Shown: piece by piece, positions 7,893-14,488 of the stretch
How positions within the stretch are numbered: the stretch's first letter is position 1
How the letters are laid out: every line of letters begins with the position of its first letter
Source: Lachnospiraceae bacterium
GTDB lineage: Bacteria; Bacillota_A; Clostridia; Lachnospirales; Lachnospiraceae
Reading direction: 5' to 3'
NCBI GenBank assembly: GCA_017464045.1
Contig: JAFUEG010000096.1
Span: 1-14,488, forward strand
DNA: 14,488 nt
The notes under the pieces: generated by a model
The model's input: the letters and a program-made list of their open reading frames with translations, nothing else
Database searches by the model: none
Told to the model about the DNA's origin: nothing
Made by a program: the position numbers and the translations under genes

Positions 7893-9335
7893 CTAATAAT
7901 ATAAGCTGTCAGCAGTTGCATGATTGGTTTTTAAACCTTCTTCTACACCGCTCGCATATGGAAATGCTATATAATCTCCGTAAGATACGCCTCTTTTTAC
8001 CTCTATCAGCTCTCCCCACATAATCTTACCGGTTTCGACATAAGCCTTCTTAAGCTTGCCATTTTCTTCCTTCATAACATAATAATTATCATTTTCTCTC
8101 ATAACAAAAGCTAAAGGAAGATACATAGAACCCATCGAATCCGTATTGTTACTTGGAAGTGTTATTTCCATATACATACCACGTTCCAAGCCATCAGCGT
8201 CTTCGATATTTATAGTTATAGGATAAAAAGTCTCAAGTTTCTCACTATATGAGTAATTATTTGTTGCAGGTATAAGCTGTTTATCAACTACTGTTCCGGT
8301 ATAACCCATGCCTGTATCATAGCAATAAAGGTCAACGGTATCACCAAGCTTAACCCTGTCCAATGAAAGCTCTCCAATTGTAGCATTTACAGTGTATCCA
8401 GATGTTCCGCTTATAACAATCATAGCTGTATTATCTGCCAAAGCCTGTTCCTCATCTAAAGCAGTCTTTACCACACCATCAAAGTTTGCAGTAACCTGTC
8501 CTGATGATAGTTGATATTCCATAATATCATATTCGACCTGCTGTAACTGATATGCAGTGTTGAGACTATTAATCTCATTTTGCTTGTCGGCTATTGCCTT
8601 CTTTAACTCTTCTCTCGTATATGTTATCTCATCGTTAAAATCATCTAAATTATTATCAGTATTATTTGTATCAACAGGTATATTAACATTAGCCGGATTT
8701 ACATCCGGAATATTAACATCTGCCGGATTTGAATTCTGGTCATAATTATCAAAATCTTCATCTGCATCCTGAGGCAATGCATCTGTATCTGTACTTAAAG
8801 GTATCTCAGGAGTATCAGCAGGCTGTTCCGGAGAAACAGGTTCATCTACAACCGGAACCTCTGTTGTCGGTGTCTCCGTAACCGGAACCTCTGTTGTCGG
8901 CTCAGGCACAGGCATATCCTCAATCGGTACAACTTTTTTTAACTCATCTAACTCCCTTTGGGCAGCAAGAATATTTGTCCTTGCAAGCTCAACCTCTGTT
9001 CTTTTTGTCTCTAACGCAAGATTCTGGGAGGTTGTATCGTACTCGATAATTAAATCTCCTGTCTTAACCTTATCGCCTTCCTTTACATGAACTGCTTTTA
9101 TTTTCTGAGATTTAATCGGGTAAACTTTTTGCTCCATATTTACGGAAACGGAGCCTCCGATTGAACTGAAATCCCCAAACCAGCTTCCATCCTGTCCAAT
9201 TTCGCTTACAGAATATACATCTATTGTTTTACTGTTTACATTTTTCTTTTTAAGAAAATGAAGTGCTGTAACAGTCACTCCCGCAAGAACAAGGATAACA
9301 AGTATACCAATGATTATCTTTTTTCTAGTACTCAT
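7893..9335 (-). CDS. MacA/HlyD-type membrane fusion protein 2, with a Pro/Thr/Asp insert
   Basis: This 480-residue adaptor has an N-terminal membrane helix (about 6-27). The two halves of a lipoyl-like domain are VYPIKSQKIKAVHVKEGDKVKTGD (71-94) and SGQVTANFDGVVKTAL (278-292). A helical hairpin (101-135 and 239-275) and beta-barrel and membrane-proximal domains follow. Between the hairpin helices is an insert at about 136-238 rich in Pro, Thr, Glu, Val, Asp and Asn, with repeats such as TEVPV and NPADVNIP. Such a spacer is unusual in this place, where the tip of the hairpin would be. The longest frame starts at 9377, but the ATG at 9335 has AGGAGG seven bases upstream. It overlaps the ABC gene by 11 bases, so translation is probably coupled. 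It presumably links the permease to the cell exterior. It differs clearly from the other adaptor in the operon. Confidence 0.9.
   Translation of the reverse strand: MSTRKKIIIGILVILVLAGVTVTALHFLKKKNVNSKTIDVYSVSEIGQDGSWFGDFSSIGGSVSVNMEQKVYPIKSQKIKAVHVKEGDKVKTGDLIIEYDTTSQNLALETKRTEVELARTNILAAQRELDELKKVVPIEDMPVPEPTTEVPVTETPTTEVPVVDEPVSPEQPADTPEIPLSTDTDALPQDADEDFDNYDQNSNPADVNIPDVNPANVNIPVDTNNTDNNLDDFNDEITYTREELKKAIADKQNEINSLNTAYQLQQVEYDIMEYQLSSGQVTANFDGVVKTALDEEQALADNTAMIVISGTSGYTVNATIGELSLDRVKLGDTVDLYCYDTGMGYTGTVVDKQLIPATNNYSYSEKLETFYPITINIEDADGLERGMYMEITLPSNNTDSMGSMYLPLAFVMRENDNYYVMKEENGKLKKAYVETGKIMWGELIEVKRGVSYGDYIAFPYASGVEEGLKTNHATADSLYY
8851..8900. repeat. Direct repeat inside membrane fusion protein 2
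   Basis: Two identical 20-base copies begin ACCGGAACCT at 8851-8870 and 8881-8900, 30 bases apart. They encode the ten-residue TEVPV-type repeats of the Pro/Thr-rich insert. Perfect identity in a 30-base period suggests a recent duplication or slippage, and the number of copies may vary between strains. Confidence 0.9.
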
Positions 9336-10125
9336 TTGGCACCTCCTGTTCTTCCATATACACATCTGCTCCATCAAGTGTATGAGAGTTGCTGTCCATA
9401 TAATTGTTTTCTAAATTCATATTATCCGCATTAATGTTATCTGTATTATCTACACGTGAATTATCTATGAGCTCTCCATCAATAATTCTAACCGTTCTGT
9501 CAGCATAAGCAGCAATCTCATCTGAATGGGTAATCATAATGATGGTCGCACCTCTTTCATGAAGCTCTCTGAAAAGATTCATAACCTGTATACCCGATTT
9601 TGAATCAAGTGCACCTGTGGGTTCATCCGCAAGAAGTATCTTTGGCTGATTAACCATGGCTCTTGCTATAGCAACTCTTTGCTTTTGTCCTCCGGAAAGC
9701 TGTGTAGGCTTAAAATTAACACGATCAGATAATCCTACCATATCCAATGCTTCAAGACACATCTTCTTTCTTTCCTTTTTAGGAACCTTTGCATACTGAA
9801 GCGGAAGACCTACATTGTCAAGTGCAGACTGCCTCGGCATAAGGTTAAATGTCTGAAACACAAAACCTATCTGCTTATTTCTTACAAATGAAAGCTCCTT
9901 ATCCTTTAAATTATTTATCTCCTGTCCGTCTAAAAGATATGTTCCGGCCGTCGGCTTATCTATACATCCTATGATATTCATAAGCGTGGATTTACCTGAA
10001 CCCGACGGACCCATTATGGCTACATATTCACCTTCTTCAACTGAAAGATTAATATTTTTAAGTACCGGAACATCCATATTACCTTGAACATAATTTTTGT
10101 ATATGTTTTTTAATTCAAGTAACAT
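9325..10125 (-). CDS. MacB/LolD-type ABC transporter ATPase with Asp/Asn-rich tail
   Basis: This 266-residue ATPase powers the operon's exporter. All nucleotide-binding motifs are intact: Walker A GPSGSGKST at 39-47, Q-loop Gln91, signature LSGGQ at 143-147, Walker B ILLADE at 163-168 and H-loop His200. The first 220 residues are a complete MacB/LolD/LptB-type domain. The last 46 residues (221-266) are an added tail rich in Asp, Asn and Glu. Its final codons overlap the ribosome binding site and start of the next gene. Its own ATG shares one base with the preceding stop (TAATG) and has GAGGGGG eight bases upstream. The ATPase is assigned to the permease two genes on because all are in one operon and no other permease is present. 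Confidence 0.95.
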   Translation of the reverse strand: MLLELKNIYKNYVQGNMDVPVLKNINLSVEEGEYVAIMGPSGSGKSTLMNIIGCIDKPTAGTYLLDGQEINNLKDKELSFVRNKQIGFVFQTFNLMPRQSALDNVGLPLQYAKVPKKERKKMCLEALDMVGLSDRVNFKPTQLSGGQKQRVAIARAMVNQPKILLADEPTGALDSKSGIQVMNLFRELHERGATIIMITHSDEIAAYADRTVRIIDGELIDNSRVDNTDNINADNMNLENNYMDSNSHTLDGADVYMEEQEVPNEY

Positions 10126-11666
10126 TATTCTGCCCCCTCTCCTGCAGGGACAGCATCGTCTGACGCACCTTCATCCACGTCCGTATAGTCCGCATCACTG
10201 TCTGTAGCTGCATCATTCAAATATATAATATTGCCCTCTTCATCATACGTTATCGGATTACCGTTTTCATCAAACATATTACCTTCATCATCAATCTTTA
10301 TCAGAACACCATTTTCATCATAAAACATGACATTACCGTCTTCATCAAACATTACCTCGTTATCATAGCCTGTTCCGTCATCATAGTACTCTCCGTCAAA
10401 CATCATGCCATCATCGTAATATTCATCACCATAGTCCTCATATATCATTACATCCTCATAATTTCTGGTGGTCTTCATTCCCTCTTTAATCCTTGCTTCC
10501 GGGAATGCTATATAATCATCATTGCTTAATCCTGATGTTATAAGATATGACATCATCATTTCATCATAATCGCTAAGTGTTACCTTTCTTTTTTCAATCT
10601 TACCTTTGGAATTTTCCACCCAAACGTATGAACCTCCGGATTCCTCTACTATATAAAACTCACTTAACCATACGCCTTCCTTTACCTCACTCTGACCGTA
10701 ATCTGGCTCTATAAATACATGTTCTCCAAGTATCAGTCCGTCTGTATTTTCGAGAGTTACATAAAAAGGATAATTGCTTGTTGATTCTGAGTTTCCTCCA
10801 TCATAATAATACATATTATTGTTATTATTTTCTGTATGCTCCAGATCCACACTCTGTATGGTACCTTTCCAAGTAAGTGTTTCATCAAGTCTTGAGTGAA
10901 CAATAACAGGGTCTCCCTTTGACATACTTCTGACATTAAGTTCACTTGCAGTACCTTTTATTCTATATTCACCCATAGCCATAATGGTTATATATGCTTT
11001 ATCACCGGAATTCCCCGAATCATAGCCATAATCGTAGCCTTCATTTGATGAAAATGAACCGCCGTTTTCCGCAACCGACTCATTAATTTCTTTAATAACT
11101 CCATCCATAGGAGAAGTAACTTTATTATTTTCCATAGCGGCCTGTTGTCTGTCTATCTCAAGCTGCTTAGAACTTGCATCATAATTACTCTGATTCACCT
11201 GTGCCTGAAGATTTTGGATCTGTGCCGTATACTCAATTTTATTCTCTGCGGGTGCCGCATCCCTTTCCTTAACGAGCTCAGCAATCTGTGTATTGGTTGT
11301 TGTGATTCCGTTATTAATATTTTGAAGTTCAAGCTGAAGCTGTCTTAATTTAAGTTCCATTTCCTCCGTATCGTATTCAAATAGAACATCACCTTTTTTT
11401 ACTGAATCTCCGGCACTTACATATAGCTGCTTAACCTTTTTATCGCTGTCAGGATTGACATTTTTAGTTTCCTGAGTCTCAACTATACCCATATATCTGC
11501 TTTCGACAGATACACCGATACCCATGATATTTTCTACAGAATCAACATAGACAAGCTCCACTGATTCATCATCATTCTTGTCCTTTAAAAAAAGGTAAGC
11601 TGTCAATCCTCCTGCTATTGCAAGAAGTACAATAATTGTAATAATAATCTTTATTTTCTTTTTCAT
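10125..11666 (-). CDS. MacA/HlyD-type membrane fusion protein 1, with a long acidic tail
   Basis: This 513-residue adaptor opens with a basic MKKKIKIII and a membrane helix (about 6-27). Lipoyl-like halves (KVKQLYVSAGDSVKKGDVLFEYD at 77-99 and NKVTSPMDGVIKEINESVAENG at 181-202) flank a helical hairpin of about 80 residues. Barrel and membrane-proximal domains run to about residue 404. The last 109 residues (405-513) are highly acidic, with 37 Asp or Glu and one Lys. They include DE-x-G-N motifs whose glycines fall at 444, 453, 462, 469 and 478, mostly nine residues apart, resembling Ca-binding or YD-type repeats. Family members end near the membrane-proximal domain, so this tail is an addition. 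The start has GGGAGAG upstream. It is the first gene of the exporter operon and its stop overlaps the ATPase start. Confidence 0.9.
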   Translation of the reverse strand: MKKKIKIIITIIVLLAIAGGLTAYLFLKDKNDDESVELVYVDSVENIMGIGVSVESRYMGIVETQETKNVNPDSDKKVKQLYVSAGDSVKKGDVLFEYDTEEMELKLRQLQLELQNINNGITTTNTQIAELVKERDAAPAENKIEYTAQIQNLQAQVNQSNYDASSKQLEIDRQQAAMENNKVTSPMDGVIKEINESVAENGGSFSSNEGYDYGYDSGNSGDKAYITIMAMGEYRIKGTASELNVRSMSKGDPVIVHSRLDETLTWKGTIQSVDLEHTENNNNNMYYYDGGNSESTSNYPFYVTLENTDGLILGEHVFIEPDYGQSEVKEGVWLSEFYIVEESGGSYVWVENSKGKIEKRKVTLSDYDEMMMSYLITSGLSNDDYIAFPEARIKEGMKTTRNYEDVMIYEDYGDEYYDDGMMFDGEYYDDGTGYDNEVMFDEDGNVMFYDENGVLIKIDDEGNMFDENGNPITYDEEGNIIYLNDAATDSDADYTDVDEGASDDAVPAGEGAE

Positions 11667-11707
11667 AATGTCTCTCCCATTTTATAAAAAATTATCATGC
11701 TTATTAG

Positions 11708-11713
11708 ATTATA
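11708..11713 (-). promoter_or_regulatory. Candidate -10 element of the exporter operon
   Basis: A perfect TATAAT occurs on the minus strand, about 42 bases before the start of membrane fusion protein 1. The hexamer 17 bases upstream (TATATT) is a poor -35, which would fit a promoter that needs an activator. The TTAAGAT inverted repeats lie just upstream. Because the DNA is very AT-rich, the assignment is tentative. Confidence 0.45.
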
Positions 11714-11737
11714 CAAAAATATTAATTATAAATATAT

Positions 11738-11777
11738 ATCTTAAACTTTTAAGATTTTATTAAAATTAAAATCTTAA
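11738..11777. promoter_or_regulatory. Cluster of TTAAGAT inverted half-sites
   Basis: Within 43 bases the motif TTAAGAT or its complement ATCTTAA occurs four times (11738-11744, 11749-11755, 11771-11777, and 11774-11780 as the other half of ATCTTAAGAT). ATCTTAAA pairs with TTTAAGAT across two bases (11738-11755). TTAAGATTTTA pairs with TAAAATCTTAA across seven bases (11749-11759 and 11767-11777). Relative to the candidate -10 the two dyads centre at about -44 and -62, good places for an activator. The region also follows the rarA stop by 20 bases, so it could serve as a weak terminator, but no T-run follows. Confidence 0.45.
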
Positions 11778-11796
11778 GATGTTTCTCAACAAATTT

Positions 11797-13128
11797 CTAT
11801 TCGGATTTATTATCACCCTTTAAATAATCAAACCATTTTTTGATGTCCTTTTCATAGCCATTATCACCCGGTTCATAAAACCTGCTTCCCATCAGATTGT
11901 CAGGAAGATACTGCTGACTAACAAAATGCTTTGGATAATCATGTGCGTATTTGTAACCCACATTTCCGAGATTCTTTGAACCCGAATAATGCGCATCTCT
12001 AAGATGATTCGGTACAGCAGCATTGGCAGTATTTTTTACTGCATCCATAGCGGCATATATGGCGTTGGTAACAGAATTGCTCTTAGGTGCGCAGGCAACA
12101 TATATAGCTGCATGAGCAAGGATAAGCTGTGACTCCGGCATACCTACTCTTTCAACAGCCTGAGCACACGCTGTAGCTACAACTATAGCCTGAGGGTCAG
12201 CATTTCCCACATCCTCACATGCACAAATCATGATTCTTCTCGCTATAAATGTAACACTTTCACCTGCATACAGCATCTTGGAAAGCCAGTAAACCGCTGC
12301 ATCAGGATCAGAACCGCGCATACTTTTTATAAATGCAGATATCACATCATAATGATTATCCCCATCCTTATCATACTTTATGTTACGTCTTTGAACACAT
12401 TCCTCTGCCACAGAAAGATCAATAACTATCTTGCCTGTTTTCTCATCTCTTTCCGTTGAAAGTATGCCAAGTTCAATTGCGTTTAATGCAGTTCGTGCAT
12501 CTCCCTCCGAAACATCGGCAAGAAAGCTCACTGCCTCATCTGTGATAACAGCATCAAAAGAGCCCATGCCCTTTTCCACATCAGATACGGCTCGTCTTAT
12601 AAGAACTTCAATATTTTCTTTTGAAAGCGGTTTTAATTGAAAAATCGTCGAACGTGATACAAGCGCATTATTGACCTCAAAATAAGGATTTTCAGTAGTC
12701 GCACCTATAAGTATAACTGTCCCATCCTCAACAAAAGGCAAAAGATAATCCTGCTGAGCTTTGTTGAATCTGTGTATCTCGTCAACAAAAAGTATGGTCT
12801 TTTTACCATACATTTTTAAATTATCCTGTGCCTCATTTACAACCTCTCCGATATCTTTTTTGCCGGATGTAGTTGCATTTATCTCTCTGAAATTAGCACT
12901 TGTGGAATTTGCTATGACCATAGCCAATGTTGTTTTACCCGTTCCCGGTGGGCCATAAAGTATTATGGAGCTAAGCTTGTCCGCTTTAATAATACGATAT
13001 AAAAGCTTATCAGTTCCCAATATATGTTCTTGACCGACAACCTCATCCAGTGTTGTCGGTCTAAGTCTTTTCGCCAACGGAGAATCCTTTTCTTTATTAT
13101 TCTCGCGTATATAATCAAATAAATCCAT
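11797..13128 (-). CDS. rarA: Replication-associated recombination protein A (RarA/MgsA, AAA+ ATPase)
   Basis: This 443-residue protein matches the RarA family over its full length. It has PLAKRLRPTTLDEVVGQEHILG at 17-38, Walker A GPPGTGKT at 59-66, Walker B ILFVDEIH at 112-119, sensor 1 IGATTENP at 141-148, a SRS Arg-finger region near 158-160 and sensor 2 GDARTALN at 209-216. The C-terminal helical and tetramerisation region includes KSMRGSDPDAAVYWL and the family-typical HLRDAHYSGSKNLGNVGYKY. RarA tetramers act at stalled forks and interact with single-strand binding protein. The longest frame starts at 13185, but the ATG at 13128 has GGAG eight bases upstream and begins MDLFDYIREN, a start seen in related Firmicutes. 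It lies between a regulator pair and the exporter; no functional link is evident. Confidence 0.95.
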   Translation of the reverse strand: MDLFDYIRENNKEKDSPLAKRLRPTTLDEVVGQEHILGTDKLLYRIIKADKLSSIILYGPPGTGKTTLAMVIANSTSANFREINATTSGKKDIGEVVNEAQDNLKMYGKKTILFVDEIHRFNKAQQDYLLPFVEDGTVILIGATTENPYFEVNNALVSRSTIFQLKPLSKENIEVLIRRAVSDVEKGMGSFDAVITDEAVSFLADVSEGDARTALNAIELGILSTERDEKTGKIVIDLSVAEECVQRRNIKYDKDGDNHYDVISAFIKSMRGSDPDAAVYWLSKMLYAGESVTFIARRIMICACEDVGNADPQAIVVATACAQAVERVGMPESQLILAHAAIYVACAPKSNSVTNAIYAAMDAVKNTANAAVPNHLRDAHYSGSKNLGNVGYKYAHDYPKHFVSQQYLPDNLMGSRFYEPGDNGYEKDIKKWFDYLKGDNKSE

Positions 13129-13149
13129 ATCCAGTCTCCGCATGTAACA

Positions 13150-13232
13150 TATATAATTAACATATTTCAGACACACGCACGGCATGTGTTACTTAACGCC
13201 ATGCTTAGCACCTAAAATATGCTAATTATATA
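13150..13232. repeat. Long intergenic inverted repeat upstream of rarA
   Basis: TATATAATTAACATATTT (13150-13167) is complementary to AAATATGCTAATTATATA (13215-13232) at 17 of 18 positions, across a 47-base loop. The loop is less AT-rich than the arms and has its own short dyads, including GCATG with CATGC and GTTA with TAAC. The element fills most of the gap between the receiver gene stop and the rarA start, and contains TATAAT-like sequences. It could be a terminator plus promoter, a structured leader or a small mobile-type palindrome. Confidence 0.8.
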
Positions 13233-13248
13233 CATCCCATGATACATA

Positions 13249-13638
13249 TTATTGCAGTCCCAGTTTCTTTATAATCTCATCGAATTTTATTATGTCGATA
13301 GGTTTGCACATGTACTCCTCGTAATCATCACTCGCATAATTTGAATCGAAGCCCTCATCAAGAGCACTTATCATAATAACCTTACATCTTGAATCTCTTG
13401 CAAGTCCGAGCTTTCTCTCTGCATCTCTTATAGATGCAAGCGCCTTATATCCATCTATCTTTGGCATCATAATATCCATACAGATAAGGTCAAATTTTTC
13501 GTTATTATTGACAGCATTTACAAATTCATCCACTGCTGCTATACCGTCTCTGGCAAGTACAACCTCACCGTACTTTGATAAAAGCTTCTCCATGAATTTT
13601 CCGCTTGCTATATCATCCTCCGCTACCAAAACCTTCAT
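13249..13638 (-). CDS. Stand-alone response-regulator receiver domain (CheY-like)
   Basis: This 129-residue protein is one receiver domain with no output domain. The acidic pair Asp8-Asp9, phosphoacceptor Asp55 (in ICMDIMMPKIDGY), Ser91 and the conserved Lys112-Pro113 are all present, so it should be phosphorylated by a histidine kinase. No kinase gene is in the window. A loop before Lys112 is rich in Asp, Glu and Tyr. Its ATG shares one base with the TetR stop (TAATG), with AAGGAG ten bases upstream, so the two are translationally coupled. Single-domain regulators act by protein contact or in phosphorelays. The pairing with a TetR-type regulator suggests a shared role but does not show one. 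Confidence 0.9.
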   Translation of the reverse strand: MKVLVAEDDIASGKFMEKLLSKYGEVVLARDGIAAVDEFVNAVNNNEKFDLICMDIMMPKIDGYKALASIRDAERKLGLARDSRCKVIMISALDEGFDSNYASDDYEEYMCKPIDIIKFDEIIKKLGLQ

Positions 13639-14249
13639 TAAACTTCTTCTCCTTTCTGATCCGAAATTATTAATAAATCAAGCCATTTATCCAAATTTCC
13701 CATAAATTCCTGTTTAAATGTCTTTTTATGATAGGTAATTCTTCTGTCTAAAATATGAGTGGTAAGCATACCTGTTGCATTATTTGCCAACTCTTCCGGT
13801 GTGAATATATCAACTATCTCGCCATTTGCAATTGCACCCTTAAACATTTCTTCCACAAACTGCCTACGCTGTGTGATACAAAGCGAAATCTTATCTCTCG
13901 TATTTACATTATGCAATAATTCTTCATATTGCAGCATAAGCGTTGAAAGTGAATAATAATTATCATAGTAGGATGCATAATCGTTAAAATACATCCTTAT
14001 CTTTTCAACATAAGAAATCTCTTTAGAACTAACTGTTTTCCTGATTCCATCATCAAAGCTCGAATAGTAATCCACAACCTCGACCAAAACTTCGTCGATT
14101 CCACTGAAGTATTTGTACATTAGTGCTTCAGAAGTGTTTTCTTTTTCTGCAAGATTGTGAGTAGTTAATGCCGAAAGACCCAATTCACTTATTAAATCTA
14201 TAGCCGAGGATACTATTCTATACTTTCTTGAAACAAAATTATCTGCCAC
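13638..14249 (-). CDS. TetR/AcrR-family transcriptional regulator
   Basis: This 203-residue protein has an N-terminal TetR-type DNA-binding domain (about 9-58), with a helix-turn-helix at about 28-48 (LTTHNLAEKENTSEALMYKYF) followed by the characteristic SGIDEVLVEVVDYY helix. The remaining helices (about 60-195) form the variable ligand and dimer domain, which has many Tyr and Met residues near 88-107 as in a hydrophobic pocket. The start codon is GTG at 14249, with AGGGGGG about seven bases upstream, and no better ATG fits. It is preceded by a consensus promoter. It could control itself and the nearby exporter, a common arrangement for TetR repressors, though rarA lies between. The ligand is unknown. 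Confidence 0.9.
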   Translation of the reverse strand: MADNFVSRKYRIVSSAIDLISELGLSALTTHNLAEKENTSEALMYKYFSGIDEVLVEVVDYYSSFDDGIRKTVSSKEISYVEKIRMYFNDYASYYDNYYSLSTLMLQYEELLHNVNTRDKISLCITQRRQFVEEMFKGAIANGEIVDIFTPEELANNATGMLTTHILDRRITYHKKTFKQEFMGNLDKWLDLLIISDQKGEEV

Positions 14250-14303
14250 AAAAAAGCCCCCCTCTCTCTTCGGTTATAATCTCACCCCATACTACTACCT
14301 TTA

Positions 14304-14332
14304 ATTGTATGTCATTTACCTGTTTTTGTCAA
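14304..14332 (-). promoter_or_regulatory. Strong sigma-A promoter of the tetR-receiver operon
   Basis: On the minus strand TTGACA (14327-14332) and TACAAT (14304-14309) are separated by exactly 17 bases, a near-perfect consensus. Transcription would start near 14297, giving a leader of about 48 bases before the GTG start. Confidence 0.85.
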
Positions 14333-14359
14333 ATATGATTACTGTATTGTTTCTGTCAA
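14332..14359 (-). promoter_or_regulatory. Possible second promoter overlapping the first
   Basis: A second TTGACA lies at 14354-14359, with CATATT at 14332-14337 after a 16-base spacer; the latter overlaps the -35 of the main promoter. The two -35 regions share a 12-base direct repeat, TTGACA(G/A)AAACA, 27 bases apart. The second may be a weak start or part of a duplicated binding site. Confidence 0.4.
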
Positions 14360-14361
14360 GT

Positions 14362-14377
14362 AATCGTTGGCACGATT
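14362..14377. promoter_or_regulatory. Operator-like palindrome upstream of the tetR promoters
   Basis: AATCGT, four bases and ACGATT form a 16-base dyad directly upstream of the second -35 element. Its size and form suit a TetR-family operator, although its site upstream of both promoters would fit partial rather than full blockage. Confidence 0.4.
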
Positions 14378-14402
14378 CTTATCTCATAAAAAATCTTTAT
14401 AT

Positions 14403-14425
14403 AAAGTTACCCGTCTGGGTACTTT
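14403..14425. terminator. Hairpin upstream of the tetR promoters, possible bidirectional terminator
   Basis: AAAGT, one bulged T and ACCC pair with GGGT and ACTTT across a four-base loop, nine pairs in all. Short T-rich stretches occur on both sides (TTTTATT on the plus strand, ATTTTTT about 15 bases further on the minus strand). It could end transcription from a gene outside the window or be another protein-binding dyad. The remaining DNA to 14488 has a further TTGACA at 14471-14476 but no supported gene. Confidence 0.35.
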
Positions 14426-14488
14426 TATTCATTAGCTGCTTAATCATCATTTATCATGCATGTATGCTCCTGTCAAGGGTGCGAAGCA

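Noticed and set aside
9336..9377. Longer start of membrane fusion protein 2
   Set aside because: The added residues are unlike a signal region, overlap more of the ATPase gene and lack the AGGAGG that precedes the ATG at 9335.
11738..11777. Rho-independent terminator for rarA
   Set aside because: The stems are almost all A/T and no T-run follows on the minus strand, so a protein-binding site is more likely.
13129..13185. Longer RarA start
   Set aside because: The extra residues are unlike the family, run into the inverted repeat, and lack a ribosome binding site, which the ATG at 13128 has.
14456..14488. Start of a plus-strand gene at the right edge
   Set aside because: Two short open frames begin at ATGs here, but neither has a ribosome binding site and too little is visible.

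Overview
The window looks like a low-GC, Gram-positive anaerobe of the Clostridia, most likely Lachnospiraceae. Supporting signs are strong AGGAG-type ribosome binding sites, AT-rich intergenic DNA, an MBOAT plus DHHW pair, and a Gram-positive MacAB-like exporter; the assignment is inference. Every supported gene lies on the minus strand, so the transcription order is from high to low coordinates.

Region by region, in transcription order. (1) 14488-13129: a strong consensus promoter drives a TetR-family regulator (GTG start) that overlaps by one base a stand-alone response-regulator receiver domain. (2) 13232-11797: an intergenic inverted repeat precedes rarA (AAA+ replication/recombination factor). 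(3) 11777-6224: a promoter region with clustered TTAAGAT half-sites precedes a tightly coupled exporter operon: membrane fusion protein 1, ABC ATPase, membrane fusion protein 2, FtsX/MacB-type permease, then a small two-helix membrane protein. The two adaptors differ, and three of the proteins carry unusual acidic or Asp/Asn-rich low-complexity segments. (4) 6148-3551: a good promoter, a SEC-C zinc-motif protein and a compact UvrD/PcrA-type helicase, followed by a probable terminator. (5) 3528-3114: an array of six regularly spaced inverted repeats, described below. (6) 3088-1: a probable promoter, an MBOAT O-acyltransferase, a DHHW-family protein and the start of a third membrane-anchored protein cut by the window edge. 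This group is likely an O-acylation cassette for a cell-surface polysaccharide.

The most striking feature is the array at 3114-3528. Six units each consist of TTACCTATAA, exactly 21 bases, then its reverse complement TTATAGGTAA. Units repeat every 75 bases (74 once). All twelve 10-base arms are identical, while the DNA between them has diverged, so the arms appear to be what is selected. It fits no familiar class: it is not CRISPR, not an ordinary terminator and not a known iteron that I recognise. It sits between the helicase terminator and the acyltransferase promoter.

Starts were moved downstream of the longest open frame for the helicase, SEC-C protein, membrane fusion protein 2 and RarA, because the internal ATGs have the clear ribosome binding sites.
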